NCBI RefSeq assembly: GCF_000422945.1 | Contig: NZ_AUHA01000003.1 | Location: forward strand, 372,001 to 436,000 | Length of the DNA stretch: 64,000 nt | Reading direction: 5' to 3' | Source: Daejeonella oryzae DSM 19973 | GTDB lineage: Bacteria > Bacteroidota > Bacteroidia > Sphingobacteriales > Sphingobacteriaceae | Shown here: positions 9,001 through 17,581 of the stretch, in pieces | Position numbering within the stretch: position 1 is the stretch's first letter | Layout: each line of letters begins with the position of its first letter | Notes under the pieces: generated by a model | Databases searched by the model: none | Told to the model about the DNA's origin: nothing | Seen by the model: the letters and a program-made list of their open reading frames with translations, nothing else | Program-made: the position numbers and the translations under genes

Positions 9001-11320
9001 CGTAACCACCGGGCGTACAAGTCATGAAGTTGTACAGGTTAAAAGTGTCATATATCCATGGGGAATTCATGTAGTCAGAACCATCACCCTTTTCCGATTA
9101 GGCAATGGATATGTTGGGCGAATTGACAGCGGTTGGAAAGCGGAGGGAAATGGTCAGTTTGATTTTACCTATTATGAAAAAGTAACAGATGGAGCCGGAC
9201 AAATCCAATTAGTTACTCATGATAGTCCGTATGAAATGCATCCCGGAATGGTCAAAGGGCTATTCAATATCAAAAACATCAGGGAAATTGAAGTTACTCA
9301 TGAGGATGCAACAGGGCCACTGCCTGCATCATTACGCGGACTTACATTTGATGCCGATGTAGAACTGGAGAATGTGGTTGAAGGCGGATCCAATAACAGG
9401 GTTCCATCAAAAGGTGTATTGGGATTTGTGCAACTGAAACCGGCAGGTAAACCCATTTCTGTAAAACAGTTTGATACGCTGTTGAAATCACAAAAAGGAT
9501 CGATTGGCGGCTCTGTTAATTGCTCTGTTAAAATTGCGGGCTCCAATCAGGCTATGAAGATCAGTCAGTTTGATGTAAGCTCATCCATAAATGCCGTAGG
9601 TTCCAGTGAGATTTTTGTTGCGGCAGCAAGAGGTTCAGTTGTTTTACCAAAAGAAGGTAGCTGGAGCATGGTCATGCATTCCCGTAAGGACGGCACTGTT
9701 GCTCCCTTAGATGAAAATATATCGGTGCCTTTAATCAGGATAGGTAAATGGATTCAGGCATTAAAAGGGGCAGATCCGGCAGAGATGGGAAAAAACCTGT
9801 TGAGGATTGCTCATCCAATGGAGATTCTAAGAAATCCGGCTAATGATACCCTGAATTTTGGTTTTCTTCAAAATCTTAATTCTCAGAAAGTTCTTTTTCT
9901 TACGCCTTCATTTAAAGTGGGGATTGATTCTCTGTTGAGCAAAACGCCCCCCTTAATGGCAGATTCTTCGCGTTTGCTAAAAACGGTAGGGATATTCCCA
10001 AATATTGGTGATGCTGATACTAATTTCGGAGCCGCAATTTCTTTGTTAAACGGGAAGGATGCAGGAGGCAATGCCTTAAAAGCATTCAGTAAAGTGATGG
10101 ATGATGGCATTTTGGATTCAGGGAAAGATGTTTTGGAAATTCTGGAAATTAAAGCTAAGGATGAAGCCGGAAAATTAGTAGACCAGGGATACAAACTGAT
10201 TAAACAAAAAGGAGATGAGCTGCTGAACAATGCTTTCCGGTTTGATCTGCCATCTGTTAATTATCCGCTGATAGATACCGAGGGTTTTAAAGTTTACATT
10301 GAGTATACAGCCAAAAGTGATCCTAAAAATGCAAATAAATCATACATCGGTAAATATGATTTTGATATAGATTCATTTGCTGCAGATTTAGGTAATACCT
10401 GGAAAGGCAAACTTAACAACATGGCTATGGCCATTGATCTGGGACCGCTGGAAAGGGTAATGATTATTAAAGGGAACTTTAATGCTCAAAAAGGAAGTGA
10501 GACAAATTTTGGAGGAGAGAAAGAGGCTGATCCGGCAAATCTTCCTGTTCCAGAAATTGAATTCAGTGATGCATTAAAACCGGTTATTCAAATACTGGAA
10601 ATATTAGCGGCAGTAAGTACCGGAGATTATAAAGATGCATTAAAAAAAGGCCTTAAAGTGGCGATGAGCAATAATGCCAATGTATGGGAATATAAATTCG
10701 AAGCGTCTAAAGATATTCCTCTGGTGCGATTTCCTTTTGGAGCCCTGTACGATTCTCCGCAAACACCGCTCCGGCTTGAGGCCAGTTTGGCAATCGGAAT
10801 GTACTTTAATGCAGCTTTAAAAGTAACTACCGATCCTAAACAACTACTTCCAACAGCCGGTGCATTTTTTAAATTTCATGGCGGCATTCAGGTTATGTGT
10901 GTAAGTGTTGGTGCAGGCAGCATTTATGCGGTTGGCAATGTAGATCTGATGCTGGCAGCAGATACCAGTCCGCTGGTTTCTATTACCATGAAATTCGGTT
11001 TCGGAGCGCAGGTAACAGTGGGTCTGCCTGTAATTGGTAACGTCAGCATTCTGTTTATGATTTCGGTGGAGATTTATGCGGATTCAAGCAAGAAAGTAAT
11101 TGCTACCGGAATTATTCTTTTCAGAGGTCATGCCGAATTGCTTGGCGGATTAGTTGGAGTAACAATCACCATAGAAGCCAAAGGTTCGATTGAAAAACAG
11201 GGAGATGATAAACCTACAACCTGCAAAGCTCAGGTTACTTTTGCACTGGACATCAGCATATTCCTTATTATTGATATCAGTTTCAGCGAAAGCTGGGAAG
11301 AACAAAGACAAATTGCTTAA
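6071..11320 (+). CDS. Giant protein of unknown function (1749 aa), first of a pair
   Basis: I do not recognise this family. The protein is 1749 residues from the ATG at 6071; an in-frame TTG at 5990 would add 27 residues. There is no signal peptide, lipobox or transmembrane helix at the N-terminus, so it is probably made as a cytoplasmic protein. The first ~80 residues are helical and charged; most of the rest is beta-rich, with many aromatic and asparagine-rich turns. The last ~157 residues (about 1593-1749) are unusually rich in Gly, Ala, Val and Ile with alternating strand-like hydrophobic patterns and end in a charged SESWEEQRQIA tail. No kinase, nuclease, helicase, protease or Rhs/YD repeat motif was seen. 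The next giant gene starts 17 bases after its stop, so the pair is almost certainly one operon. Base composition resembles the neighbours. Confidence 0.8.
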   Translation: MEKEQLSAMLSDLTGQLKISKEFKEQDLRELQKSLAQSLLHQKVILKPKKFSFENSDSFLSRTVSGKRLAEIQEIANEVINEPNEETDLHFISRNIPVRTTQIKGALPHLAAGARIKKTFGPFDKLGGKEIYFDFIKVENLIPLYIEGQALPAILFKASFLRNHRYIFGQTPLQISRNYKIVPTSVWINTRIFNPVAPEGFFAGLRVKGGQILLDADPFLLDGKLTVHSQTKVQLDLELEQKVVEDSDPESPFGADARSAEFHLPENFSLWFNGSGKQIIGLGNCSNTIFGQQSNFTFDGNQQAVYNSTLNRLAIPVRSDQTEFTIFTSESPFLQISGTARVKNSWWSIPAAKIDITNPYEADGNGGMIQELDKGLINSWPGLEGLVFNVNPFLISEPGRISITDLSSNGTNSYHHLKLWRDDKNPYGSNAELNFKNKSSFFFNTTAKGDELLLTFTDASLKIDRPLKVNGEAVAVNSKNSAMMFALGKIKKSVTIYDDNILWDNKLADDKIPVIKPFALALHNALFTVTPPNAAILFGVLSDDYQGVIYGDLHLNFGLYSYLPTLPDPYAANLGTLMHQFGSRNDLLLKQRGSHVWIWLVANIHWDKPVEEFNKVGLSFTFAKLAAALAVEREDLANAKKIRRNPQLIEKVFPQFSSKSKLASESEIPMFSDVQTTMSARSFRGNERLKILLDGINRLITEDFTLVDVSSKANQMGVAYSGNLEMRRSWGVRGNPVNEQEGQLFPISVEGMDVVAAGYNARAFTLPQIAWEPVFNFTPATVIGDPPLGFNYYKDDGIPTRIGNVCEKPVALSPIPLAKYLQQSFENKIDRKTYAFFNLPFGMLAFTILDNFSNQTKKPSIKNVSPVFNNYINGGIQLELQAGTSIKEGDSDLFEGFTIQLYNVLDMFGTDVQASTLADSPTKIFNGEFAVPSNPADTSRPRVPLIKAGLSGYGANIFSDWHNEKAVFAETSQALFNVTTGRTSHEVVQVKSVIYPWGIHVVRTITLFRLGNGYVGRIDSGWKAEGNGQFDFTYYEKVTDGAGQIQLVTHDSPYEMHPGMVKGLFNIKNIREIEVTHEDATGPLPASLRGLTFDADVELENVVEGGSNNRVPSKGVLGFVQLKPAGKPISVKQFDTLLKSQKGSIGGSVNCSVKIAGSNQAMKISQFDVSSSINAVGSSEIFVAAARGSVVLPKEGSWSMVMHSRKDGTVAPLDENISVPLIRIGKWIQALKGADPAEMGKNLLRIAHPMEILRNPANDTLNFGFLQNLNSQKVLFLTPSFKVGIDSLLSKTPPLMADSSRLLKTVGIFPNIGDADTNFGAAISLLNGKDAGGNALKAFSKVMDDGILDSGKDVLEILEIKAKDEAGKLVDQGYKLIKQKGDELLNNAFRFDLPSVNYPLIDTEGFKVYIEYTAKSDPKNANKSYIGKYDFDIDSFAADLGNTWKGKLNNMAMAIDLGPLERVMIIKGNFNAQKGSETNFGGEKEADPANLPVPEIEFSDALKPVIQILEILAAVSTGDYKDALKKGLKVAMSNNANVWEYKFEASKDIPLVRFPFGALYDSPQTPLRLEASLAIGMYFNAALKVTTDPKQLLPTAGAFFKFHGGIQVMCVSVGAGSIYAVGNVDLMLAADTSPLVSITMKFGFGAQVTVGLPVIGNVSILFMISVEIYADSSKKVIATGIILFRGHAELLGGLVGVTITIEAKGSIEKQGDDKPTTCKAQVTFALDISIFLIIDISFSESWEEQRQIA

Positions 11321-11337
11321 ATTTTAATCTTAACAAA

Positions 11338-14300
11338 ATGGCAGCTCTAAGCAATACACGTTTTACTTTGTTAGCATTACCTCAGGGAGTTGATGCCGAA
11401 GGGAATTTATCAGTAAACATCATTTGGATCCCCAGAAATATAAGTCCGCTTGAACCGGTCAGCACCATTTTCGCAGGTGGAGTTCCGGCCCAGGCTTTCG
11501 CCGATACACAGCCGCAGTTTAATGTTATTATAGTGAATGATGCCGCAGAATTTGCCGGAAAAAATCCGGCTAATGAGCGTGCAGTTTTAACCGCCCTGGA
11601 ATATTCTAATCAGATTAGAGCAATTTACGAAACACTAAAAAATGTAACCAATGAGGACGGAAGTCCTAAATATTTTGATATTGATGAAAGCAGAAATGCA
11701 GATGTGAGCACAGAACATACTGCGCCTCCTGCCGAAGAAAAGTCATTGTCAGTAAAAAAATATCTTCCTCACAGCTACCGCGATGCCTTTAATTTTACCT
11801 CACCCAGGACAAAAAATGCAGTTACTGATGATAGCTATCATTGCGCAATACGGGATGCTGAGCCGAACTTGAATCTCATAAAAGAGACAAAAGTAAGCTG
11901 GGGCAAAGTATATGCTTATTTGCTCAGGCAACCTTTAATGGCGCAAAAAGCGGGCTTACTTTATAAAACAAGCATTTCTTTAACAGATGCAGACTTTAGC
12001 AAAGGTGGCTGGGTGTATATTGATGTTGTTCCCGATACCGTTTACAGTGCGCAGCAAACAGATTCAATGATTGGCGATGAACCTTTTATTAAACGTTATG
12101 CAGCCAGAATTCCCATTCTTAAAAAAGATGCTGATGGCAAATTCATTCCGCGTACTTTATTTGCTCCTGTTTTATTTCCTGTTCTGAAAGTTGGTGGAAC
12201 TCCTGACGGAATTTTTGACGAAGTATTTATTGAGGCATCGCAATATAATGATGGATTTTCTAAAATCGTTCATGCCAATCAGCCGATGAGCGGCAACATT
12301 TTAAAAGAAGAACCGGATGGTTTTCATCCCCAAAAGGAAATGGGAATAAGGCTTGGCTGGGATGATGAACAAATATTAATCTGGTATTTGCGGCAATTGG
12401 CAAAAGATGAAAGTGTTACAAACCAGGCCGGAAGACTGGATTCTCCGCTGGGAGTTGCCGGCTTTCATATAGACGTTAAGCTGGATGAGGAAGGGGCGGA
12501 ATGGGAAAGTTTAACTGCCGTAGAAAGTCTTGGCGATATGATGCTGGAAGATATTAATATTGGATCATATACAGGAGAACTTCCTTTTCAGGTTTATCCA
12601 ACTAAATTATACGGAGTAAACAGCAGCAATTACTGGCTGCCCATGTTTTTTTCTAACTGGAACGATTGTTCATTGGTTATTCCTGATAAAACAGCTGCAG
12701 AATTGTATCAGAATAGTAGGGCGGTTCAAAAAAAACCTGACGGAACCGTTGAAGACAGGCAGGTGAATGTAAGCAATACCTATAAGGCTGATCCGCTGAA
12801 CACGAGGCTGAGGTATGGAAATTCATACTTTTTCAGAATCAGGCTGGCAGACATCAGTGGAGGTGGACCTAAAGTCGGGGAGGAAGCTATAAATCCGGGA
12901 CCGGGAGGAATTGCAAAAAGTGATTTTAAAAGATATGTTGCTCCCTCAACACTGCGTTTATCCGAAAATGAAAATCTGAAGCATACAACTGATGATCTGA
13001 ATTTTACAGGTGAGACATTAGTCATCAAACGTCCTGTTTTAGAATATCCCACAGTAGTTTATACCAATAAATACGATGATGCTGTAGCATTATTAAAATC
13101 CCAGTTAGACCAGAATTTGGCTTTGGAAGCTGCCGGGACATTTATTAATTACAGCATTGGCCTTTCAGATCCCGACGTAAAAAAAGTGGAAATCAAAGTG
13201 GAAGTTGAAACTTTGCAAATGGATAATTTGCTGAGTGAAAGCGGCAAAGACAACTATATAACCCTGTTTACTACAAACCGAAATTTTGATGCTGATAATT
13301 TTGAGCAGGAGCTTGATATCAATTTTCAATACAAGGATTTCAACGTTCTGAACCTTGCTGACCAGCAAAGCCCATTTGATAATGAACCTGATAATCTTTC
13401 CATTTCTCAAACTGACGGCAATATCATATTACCTACAGAAAGAAATTTGCGGATTACTTTGCGTGCCGTTTGTGATGACCAGGAAAATTACTGGGGAAAT
13501 ATAAATTCAAACCCGAATTTGGATAGCAGGTATGGTAAAACCACGGTTTTAAAAATGAGGAAAGCTTCTGAAAATGAACTTGATTTATTTACCGGCATGA
13601 ACGATGCCCGTGTTTTACAGGGTATTTTTCTGCAGCCAGATCCACAACCAGTTTATGATAGTAATAAGAAAACCCAGGTGGCCTATTCAAATACTAATAC
13701 TCTGCCGGATATTGCACAACGTTTAGCTAAACAACTGGATTTGGCTGTTAACGGATTATCTTTGAGTTCTGAAAATGGGATGCGCATTCATTTCTGGTGC
13801 AGCAATCTCATTCGGCATACATTGGCGCCCGATGGAAGCAGCGTGACATTTTCTTCAAAAAGCGAGTTGATTGATCGCTGGCTGGTTGTTACTTCGTTGT
13901 ATGTTAACCGCGACTGGACCTGGGATGGTTTAAACCCTTCCAGTTTTTCTGTTTTACGCAGAAGGAAATTCGGATCGAATGCAGTTGAGCTTGCTGATAT
14001 GGAGTACCAGTTTATTGGTGATCTTGAATTATACAAAATAGCGTCTTTTCAGGCAATTCAGGAAGGAGAGGACGGGCTTATTCATCGGGAGTATAGCAGA
14101 ATTATTTTTATTGATATACTGGATGCTCATACTGTGAACAATGATTTCCCGGATACGTTGGAAGTTCAGTACAAAATTGTACCCGAATTTTTAGAAGAGG
14201 GTTTGCTTAACGTTGCTGCACCTTTTGAAAGCCAGCAGTTACTTCTTCCTGTTACTGTTAATCCAAAGCAACTACCAAAAATTATTGGCGCAGGCATTGC

Positions 14301-15486
14301 ATTATCACCATATATTCGGAACAAAAAATATTCAGCTACTGAAGCCAGAAAGAGATTTTTGTGGCTTGAATTTGATCAGCTTCCGGAAGATAAGAATGAC
14401 GAGCTTTTTGCACGGCCCCTGGCATATGCAACAGACCAGCTGATCAGCAATAATCATCCTTCACTTTTTGAAATTCCTAAAGAACCACCACTCCCCATTG
14501 ATCCGGAATACATCCGTGTAATTGTTCCTTCTTCTGCTCATGAACACTCCGGACTAAAAGCCATGCAAAAGCTTGAAAAATCAATTGATCAGGACAGACA
14601 TTTTTATCTGCTTCCTCTTCCTCCGGCTCTTCACCATGAAAGTTCAGAATTGTTTGGTTTTTATACTTACGAATTTAGGTTCGGGCACACAGACCGGATT
14701 TGGAGTACCGCACAGGGGCGCTTTGGAAGAGCTTTTCGATTGACAGGATTACAGCATCCGGCACCAAATCTAATTTGTAACGTTACCCGCGATGAAATTC
14801 AACTCACCTTAAGTGCCCCTTTTGCCACAGCAGTGATGAAAGGTAAAAATGTGACTGCAAATCCGCCAAGAACTACTATTTGGTGTTTATTGTACGCTCA
14901 GGTTCAGCAGGCTGATGGATTGGATTTCAGAAATATTTTAATAGCAGAACAGCGGTTACAGCAAAGACCCGTTGAGTTTAAAATCAGAAGGCAATATGAA
15001 CGATTGGTAACTGATCCGGAGCTTAGTGATTTTGAAAAACATATAGCAATTAATCAGATTCAAAATATCAATGTAGCACTGGAGAAAGAGTCTAAACAGA
15101 TTGCTGAAACTGTTTGGTTAAATTCTGAAATAAAAAACCGATTGAGATTGTATGGATTACCGGAAGATTGTTCACTCAGTGTATTATGTGTAGAATTTTT
15201 TGGAAATATTAATTCCATTTATGATCAAATAAGCGATTTACCCACTAACCGGGAAGAATTGATAAATAATATAGCTGTGCATTTTGATAAAGATGCCGCA
15301 TTCAAAATGAATCATGATCTTCCTTCCGGTTCCGGTTTGGAGGGTAATAATAAAGAGATGCTTAATAAAAGAAGGGAAGAAATTGATCAGCAAAATCCGG
15401 TAACCAGCGATCTTGGTAAATTTCGGATTTTAAGAACTTCGCCTCTTACAGAAGTACCATTTGTATGCTGTACAGAGGATGCCTGA
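11338..15486 (+). CDS. Giant protein of unknown function (1382 aa), second of a pair
   Basis: Begins with ATG 17 bases after the first giant gene. 1382 residues, no signal peptide and no obvious membrane helix. Much of it looks like successive beta-sandwich-type modules; short stretches such as SYFFRIRLADISGGGP (near 497-512) and GFYTYEFRFGHTDRIWSTAQG (about 1106-1126) are reminiscent of fibronectin-III-like folds, but this is an impression of pattern only. The region around 1215-1300 is helical and charged, followed by a C-terminal tail that ends CCTEDA. I found no catalytic motif. The close spacing and matching scale suggest a physical or functional partnership with the upstream giant; a structural or carrier role is as likely as an enzymatic one. 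Confidence 0.8.
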   Translation: MAALSNTRFTLLALPQGVDAEGNLSVNIIWIPRNISPLEPVSTIFAGGVPAQAFADTQPQFNVIIVNDAAEFAGKNPANERAVLTALEYSNQIRAIYETLKNVTNEDGSPKYFDIDESRNADVSTEHTAPPAEEKSLSVKKYLPHSYRDAFNFTSPRTKNAVTDDSYHCAIRDAEPNLNLIKETKVSWGKVYAYLLRQPLMAQKAGLLYKTSISLTDADFSKGGWVYIDVVPDTVYSAQQTDSMIGDEPFIKRYAARIPILKKDADGKFIPRTLFAPVLFPVLKVGGTPDGIFDEVFIEASQYNDGFSKIVHANQPMSGNILKEEPDGFHPQKEMGIRLGWDDEQILIWYLRQLAKDESVTNQAGRLDSPLGVAGFHIDVKLDEEGAEWESLTAVESLGDMMLEDINIGSYTGELPFQVYPTKLYGVNSSNYWLPMFFSNWNDCSLVIPDKTAAELYQNSRAVQKKPDGTVEDRQVNVSNTYKADPLNTRLRYGNSYFFRIRLADISGGGPKVGEEAINPGPGGIAKSDFKRYVAPSTLRLSENENLKHTTDDLNFTGETLVIKRPVLEYPTVVYTNKYDDAVALLKSQLDQNLALEAAGTFINYSIGLSDPDVKKVEIKVEVETLQMDNLLSESGKDNYITLFTTNRNFDADNFEQELDINFQYKDFNVLNLADQQSPFDNEPDNLSISQTDGNIILPTERNLRITLRAVCDDQENYWGNINSNPNLDSRYGKTTVLKMRKASENELDLFTGMNDARVLQGIFLQPDPQPVYDSNKKTQVAYSNTNTLPDIAQRLAKQLDLAVNGLSLSSENGMRIHFWCSNLIRHTLAPDGSSVTFSSKSELIDRWLVVTSLYVNRDWTWDGLNPSSFSVLRRRKFGSNAVELADMEYQFIGDLELYKIASFQAIQEGEDGLIHREYSRIIFIDILDAHTVNNDFPDTLEVQYKIVPEFLEEGLLNVAAPFESQQLLLPVTVNPKQLPKIIGAGIALSPYIRNKKYSATEARKRFLWLEFDQLPEDKNDELFARPLAYATDQLISNNHPSLFEIPKEPPLPIDPEYIRVIVPSSAHEHSGLKAMQKLEKSIDQDRHFYLLPLPPALHHESSELFGFYTYEFRFGHTDRIWSTAQGRFGRAFRLTGLQHPAPNLICNVTRDEIQLTLSAPFATAVMKGKNVTANPPRTTIWCLLYAQVQQADGLDFRNILIAEQRLQQRPVEFKIRRQYERLVTDPELSDFEKHIAINQIQNINVALEKESKQIAETVWLNSEIKNRLRLYGLPEDCSLSVLCVEFFGNINSIYDQISDLPTNREELINNIAVHFDKDAAFKMNHDLPSGSGLEGNNKEMLNKRREEIDQQNPVTSDLGKFRILRTSPLTEVPFVCCTEDA

Positions 15487-15505
15487 ATAGTTTAACACGC
15501 ATTTC

Positions 15506-15781
15506 TTAAACCAGATTAAACTTTACAGCAAACCTGATAAGAATTGCTATATTATTCGTTTGGAGTTTTTTGTAAATATTTTTGCGATGATTATTTACTG
15601 TGTGAATAGAAATAAATAAGCCATTCGAAATATTCATACTGGTATGACCATCGGCAATTAAGCGAATGATTTCTTTTTCTCTCCTGGTAAGTAATTGAAA
15701 TTTACTTGCTTCATTATGATCAATAAAAGCGGGTTTGAAATCTACCATGCTATGCCTATGTTTTATTGCTGCAATTTTCAT
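15506..15781 (-). CDS. Single-domain LuxR/NarL-type DNA-binding regulator
   Basis: 91 residues, consisting almost only of a GerE/LuxR C-terminal DNA-binding domain. LTRREKEI (31-38) is the usual first-helix signature, and the helix-turn-helix spans roughly 46-73 with recognition helix HTVNNHRKNIYKKL (60-73). The receiver or sensor domain normally found N-terminal is absent: only ~28 residues precede the domain. It is convergent with the giant gene pair, its stop lying 20 bases from theirs, so it may be their regulator, though convergent orientation gives only weak support. Small GerE-only proteins of this kind are common in Sphingobacteriia. Confidence 0.85.
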   Translation of the reverse strand: MKIAAIKHRHSMVDFKPAFIDHNEASKFQLLTRREKEIIRLIADGHTSMNISNGLFISIHTVNNHRKNIYKKLQTNNIAILIRFAVKFNLV

Positions 15782-15902
15782 TACACCTTATAATTAAAGA
15801 TGATAATTTAGTATTAGGATATTACTGATGTAATTTACTGTTTAATCAGAATTGATTTCAAGCATTTTGATTCACAATTTCTGAGATAGAAATTACATAC
15901 AA

Positions 15903-16733
15903 TTAATCAAATAGGGAAAGTTGCAGGGGTTTTAAAGTAATAGGAAATATGTAATCGGTAGAATTTTTAGCTTCAATTAAATAAACAGGAGTTTCTACAA
16001 ACCTGGACGCAACAATTATTTTAGTTTCCGAGCATTGTTTACTAAATAAAGACTGTACAAGCTCCGGACAATTGTTATCTTTTGAAAGATGGGATAATAA
16101 AAGGTGGCTCATGTGTCGCGGCTTATGGGTTTTAAAAAGCTCAAGTGCCTGATGATTGGACAAATGGCCATTTCCTCCGCGAATACGGTTCTTTAAATAA
16201 TAAGGATAATTTCCTGAATTTAATAATTCCTCGTCATAATTAGCTTCCAGAAAAGCAGCATGGCATTGCTTAAAATAAGTGATCAGGTTTTTGCATACGG
16301 AGCCCAAATCTGTAAAAACTCCGATATTAATATTCTCAAAGGTTATAATAAAGCTATGAGGATCTGAAGCATCGTGGATTTTAGGAAATGCAGTAATTTT
16401 TAACTCGCCGATTTTTATTTCGTCAAAGCCATTAAAAACCTTTACCAAAGAATCTTCGATTAAATTACTCATGCCAGCCAGCGTTCCACTGCTGATGTAT
16501 ATGGGCAAATTATATTTTTTGGCCAGGATGGAAACTCCACGAATGTGATCTGAATGTTCATGGGAAATAAAGACAGCTTTCAGATTACTCATGGAAAGCC
16601 CTAAGCGAAGCATTCGTTTTTCTATTTCCCGGCAGGAAATCCCGGCATCAATCAATACAGCATCAGTCTTATTGCCAATGTAATAGCAATTACCGTTACT
16701 TCCGGAATTTAAGGAGGTGATGTATAGCGACAT
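15903..16733 (-). CDS. MBL-fold metallohydrolase, WalJ/YycJ-like
   Basis: 276 residues. The opening SLNSGSNGNCYYIGN and the metal-binding HEHSDH (58-63) match the WalJ (YycJ) subgroup of metallo-beta-lactamase-fold hydrolases, here with the later histidine-bearing strands (LSHLSKDNNCP) also present. In Firmicutes the family member is tied to the WalKR cell-wall system and to DNA/cell-division coordination; a nuclease-like activity has been proposed, and the Bacteroidota proteins are mostly uncharacterised. Single leftward gene. Cytoplasmic, no signal peptide. Confidence 0.85.
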   Translation of the reverse strand: MSLYITSLNSGSNGNCYYIGNKTDAVLIDAGISCREIEKRMLRLGLSMSNLKAVFISHEHSDHIRGVSILAKKYNLPIYISSGTLAGMSNLIEDSLVKVFNGFDEIKIGELKITAFPKIHDASDPHSFIITFENINIGVFTDLGSVCKNLITYFKQCHAAFLEANYDEELLNSGNYPYYLKNRIRGGNGHLSNHQALELFKTHKPRHMSHLLLSHLSKDNNCPELVQSLFSKQCSETKIIVASRFVETPVYLIEAKNSTDYIFPITLKPLQLSLFD

Positions 16734-16853
16734 TTATTTGCAAAGAAACCTGTTTATTTTAGAAAATTTTGAACTATTTTTTAAAAAATCACATTGTTAT
16801 AAATCATTATGATCCATTTTTGCCGGATAGTCTTTATAAGAATTTTTAAATAC

Positions 16854-16861
16854 TACCTTTG
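16854..16861 (+). promoter_or_regulatory. Possible -7 box (TAnnTTTG) upstream of the J-domain/KTSC gene
   Basis: TACCTTTG matches the Bacteroidota -7 consensus TAnnTTTG. A TTTG at 16819-16822 is too far upstream (31 nt spacer) and nothing better stands at -33, so only the -7 element is supported. It would give a leader of roughly 70 bases containing a 15-codon ORF. Confidence 0.35.
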
Positions 16862-16940
16862 CAAAAAAATTGTTTCCCTGAAAAATGCAGAAAAAGCAGT
16901 TGCTTAATGCGATCAGAGACAATGACCATTAAAATAATTT

Positions 16941-17390
16941 ATGAAAAAAATTGTCGATTACAGAAAGCTTTTAGGAGTTAACAAAACGGTTGAACTTAAG
17001 GAACTTAAAACGGTTTACCGCAATTTCATGAAAGATCTTCATCCGGATAAGTTTAGAAATAATGCCGAAGATGAGAAGCTGGAAGCGGAAGAAAAGTGTA
17101 AAGAAATTATTGAAGCGTATCATTTTCTGGTAAGCATATCTGCCGAAACCCAGGCTTCTACACTTCCGGAATACACCCAAACAATCTCTACTTCCAATAT
17201 TTTGGATTTTCAGTATACCGCCCAAACATTAAAGGTTGATTTTACAGATGGAAGCAGTTATGAGTATTTCGATGTTCCCAAAGGGATTTATATCAAACTT
17301 ATCAATGCCGATTCTCCGGGAAGATTTGCCCGCAGACATATTTACAATGCATTTTTATATCGTAATGTACAGAAACAGGCTACAGCCTAA
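16941..17390 (+). CDS. J-domain protein fused to a KTSC domain
   Basis: 149 residues with two parts. Residues 5-65 form a DnaJ-like J domain with the HPD motif at 34-36 (LHPDKF), which in this family stimulates the ATPase of a DnaK partner. Residues ~83-140 are a KTSC domain (small domain named for lysyl-tRNA synthetase C-terminal occurrence), recognisable from the pattern L-x-V-x-F-x-DGSSYEYFDVP, IYIKLINADSPGRFARRHI. KTSC domains are thought to bind nucleic acid or protein; function of the fusion is unknown to me. It has its own terminator (17422-17458) and is a single-gene unit. A 15-codon ORF stands just upstream (16885-16932). Confidence 0.8.
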   Translation: MKKIVDYRKLLGVNKTVELKELKTVYRNFMKDLHPDKFRNNAEDEKLEAEEKCKEIIEAYHFLVSISAETQASTLPEYTQTISTSNILDFQYTAQTLKVDFTDGSSYEYFDVPKGIYIKLINADSPGRFARRHIYNAFLYRNVQKQATA

Positions 17391-17421
17391 AGTTTTATAA
17401 GTACAGATTTTTATTGAACAT

Positions 17422-17458
17422 AAGCTGACAGGATTTAAAATCCGTCAGCTTTTTTTTA
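17422..17458 (+). terminator. Rho-independent terminator after the J-domain/KTSC gene
   Basis: AAGCTGAC pairs with GTCAGCTT, extended by GGA/TCC with one bulged A, around the loop TTTAAAA and followed by seven further T. It lies 32 bases past the stop codon. Confidence 0.85.
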
Positions 17459-17581
17459 TGCGTAAAATAATAACAGAATGGAGTTTAGTTATTAGAAATA
17501 TGAAAGGGAGCAGTCAATAGTTATTAAAAATAAGTAAATTCATATCTTAGAATTAAGTGAATAATTATTAAAAATTTAAGT

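Noticed and set aside
12780-13052. Minus-strand frame inside the second giant gene
   Set aside because: Shadow of the coding strand, no homology-like pattern.
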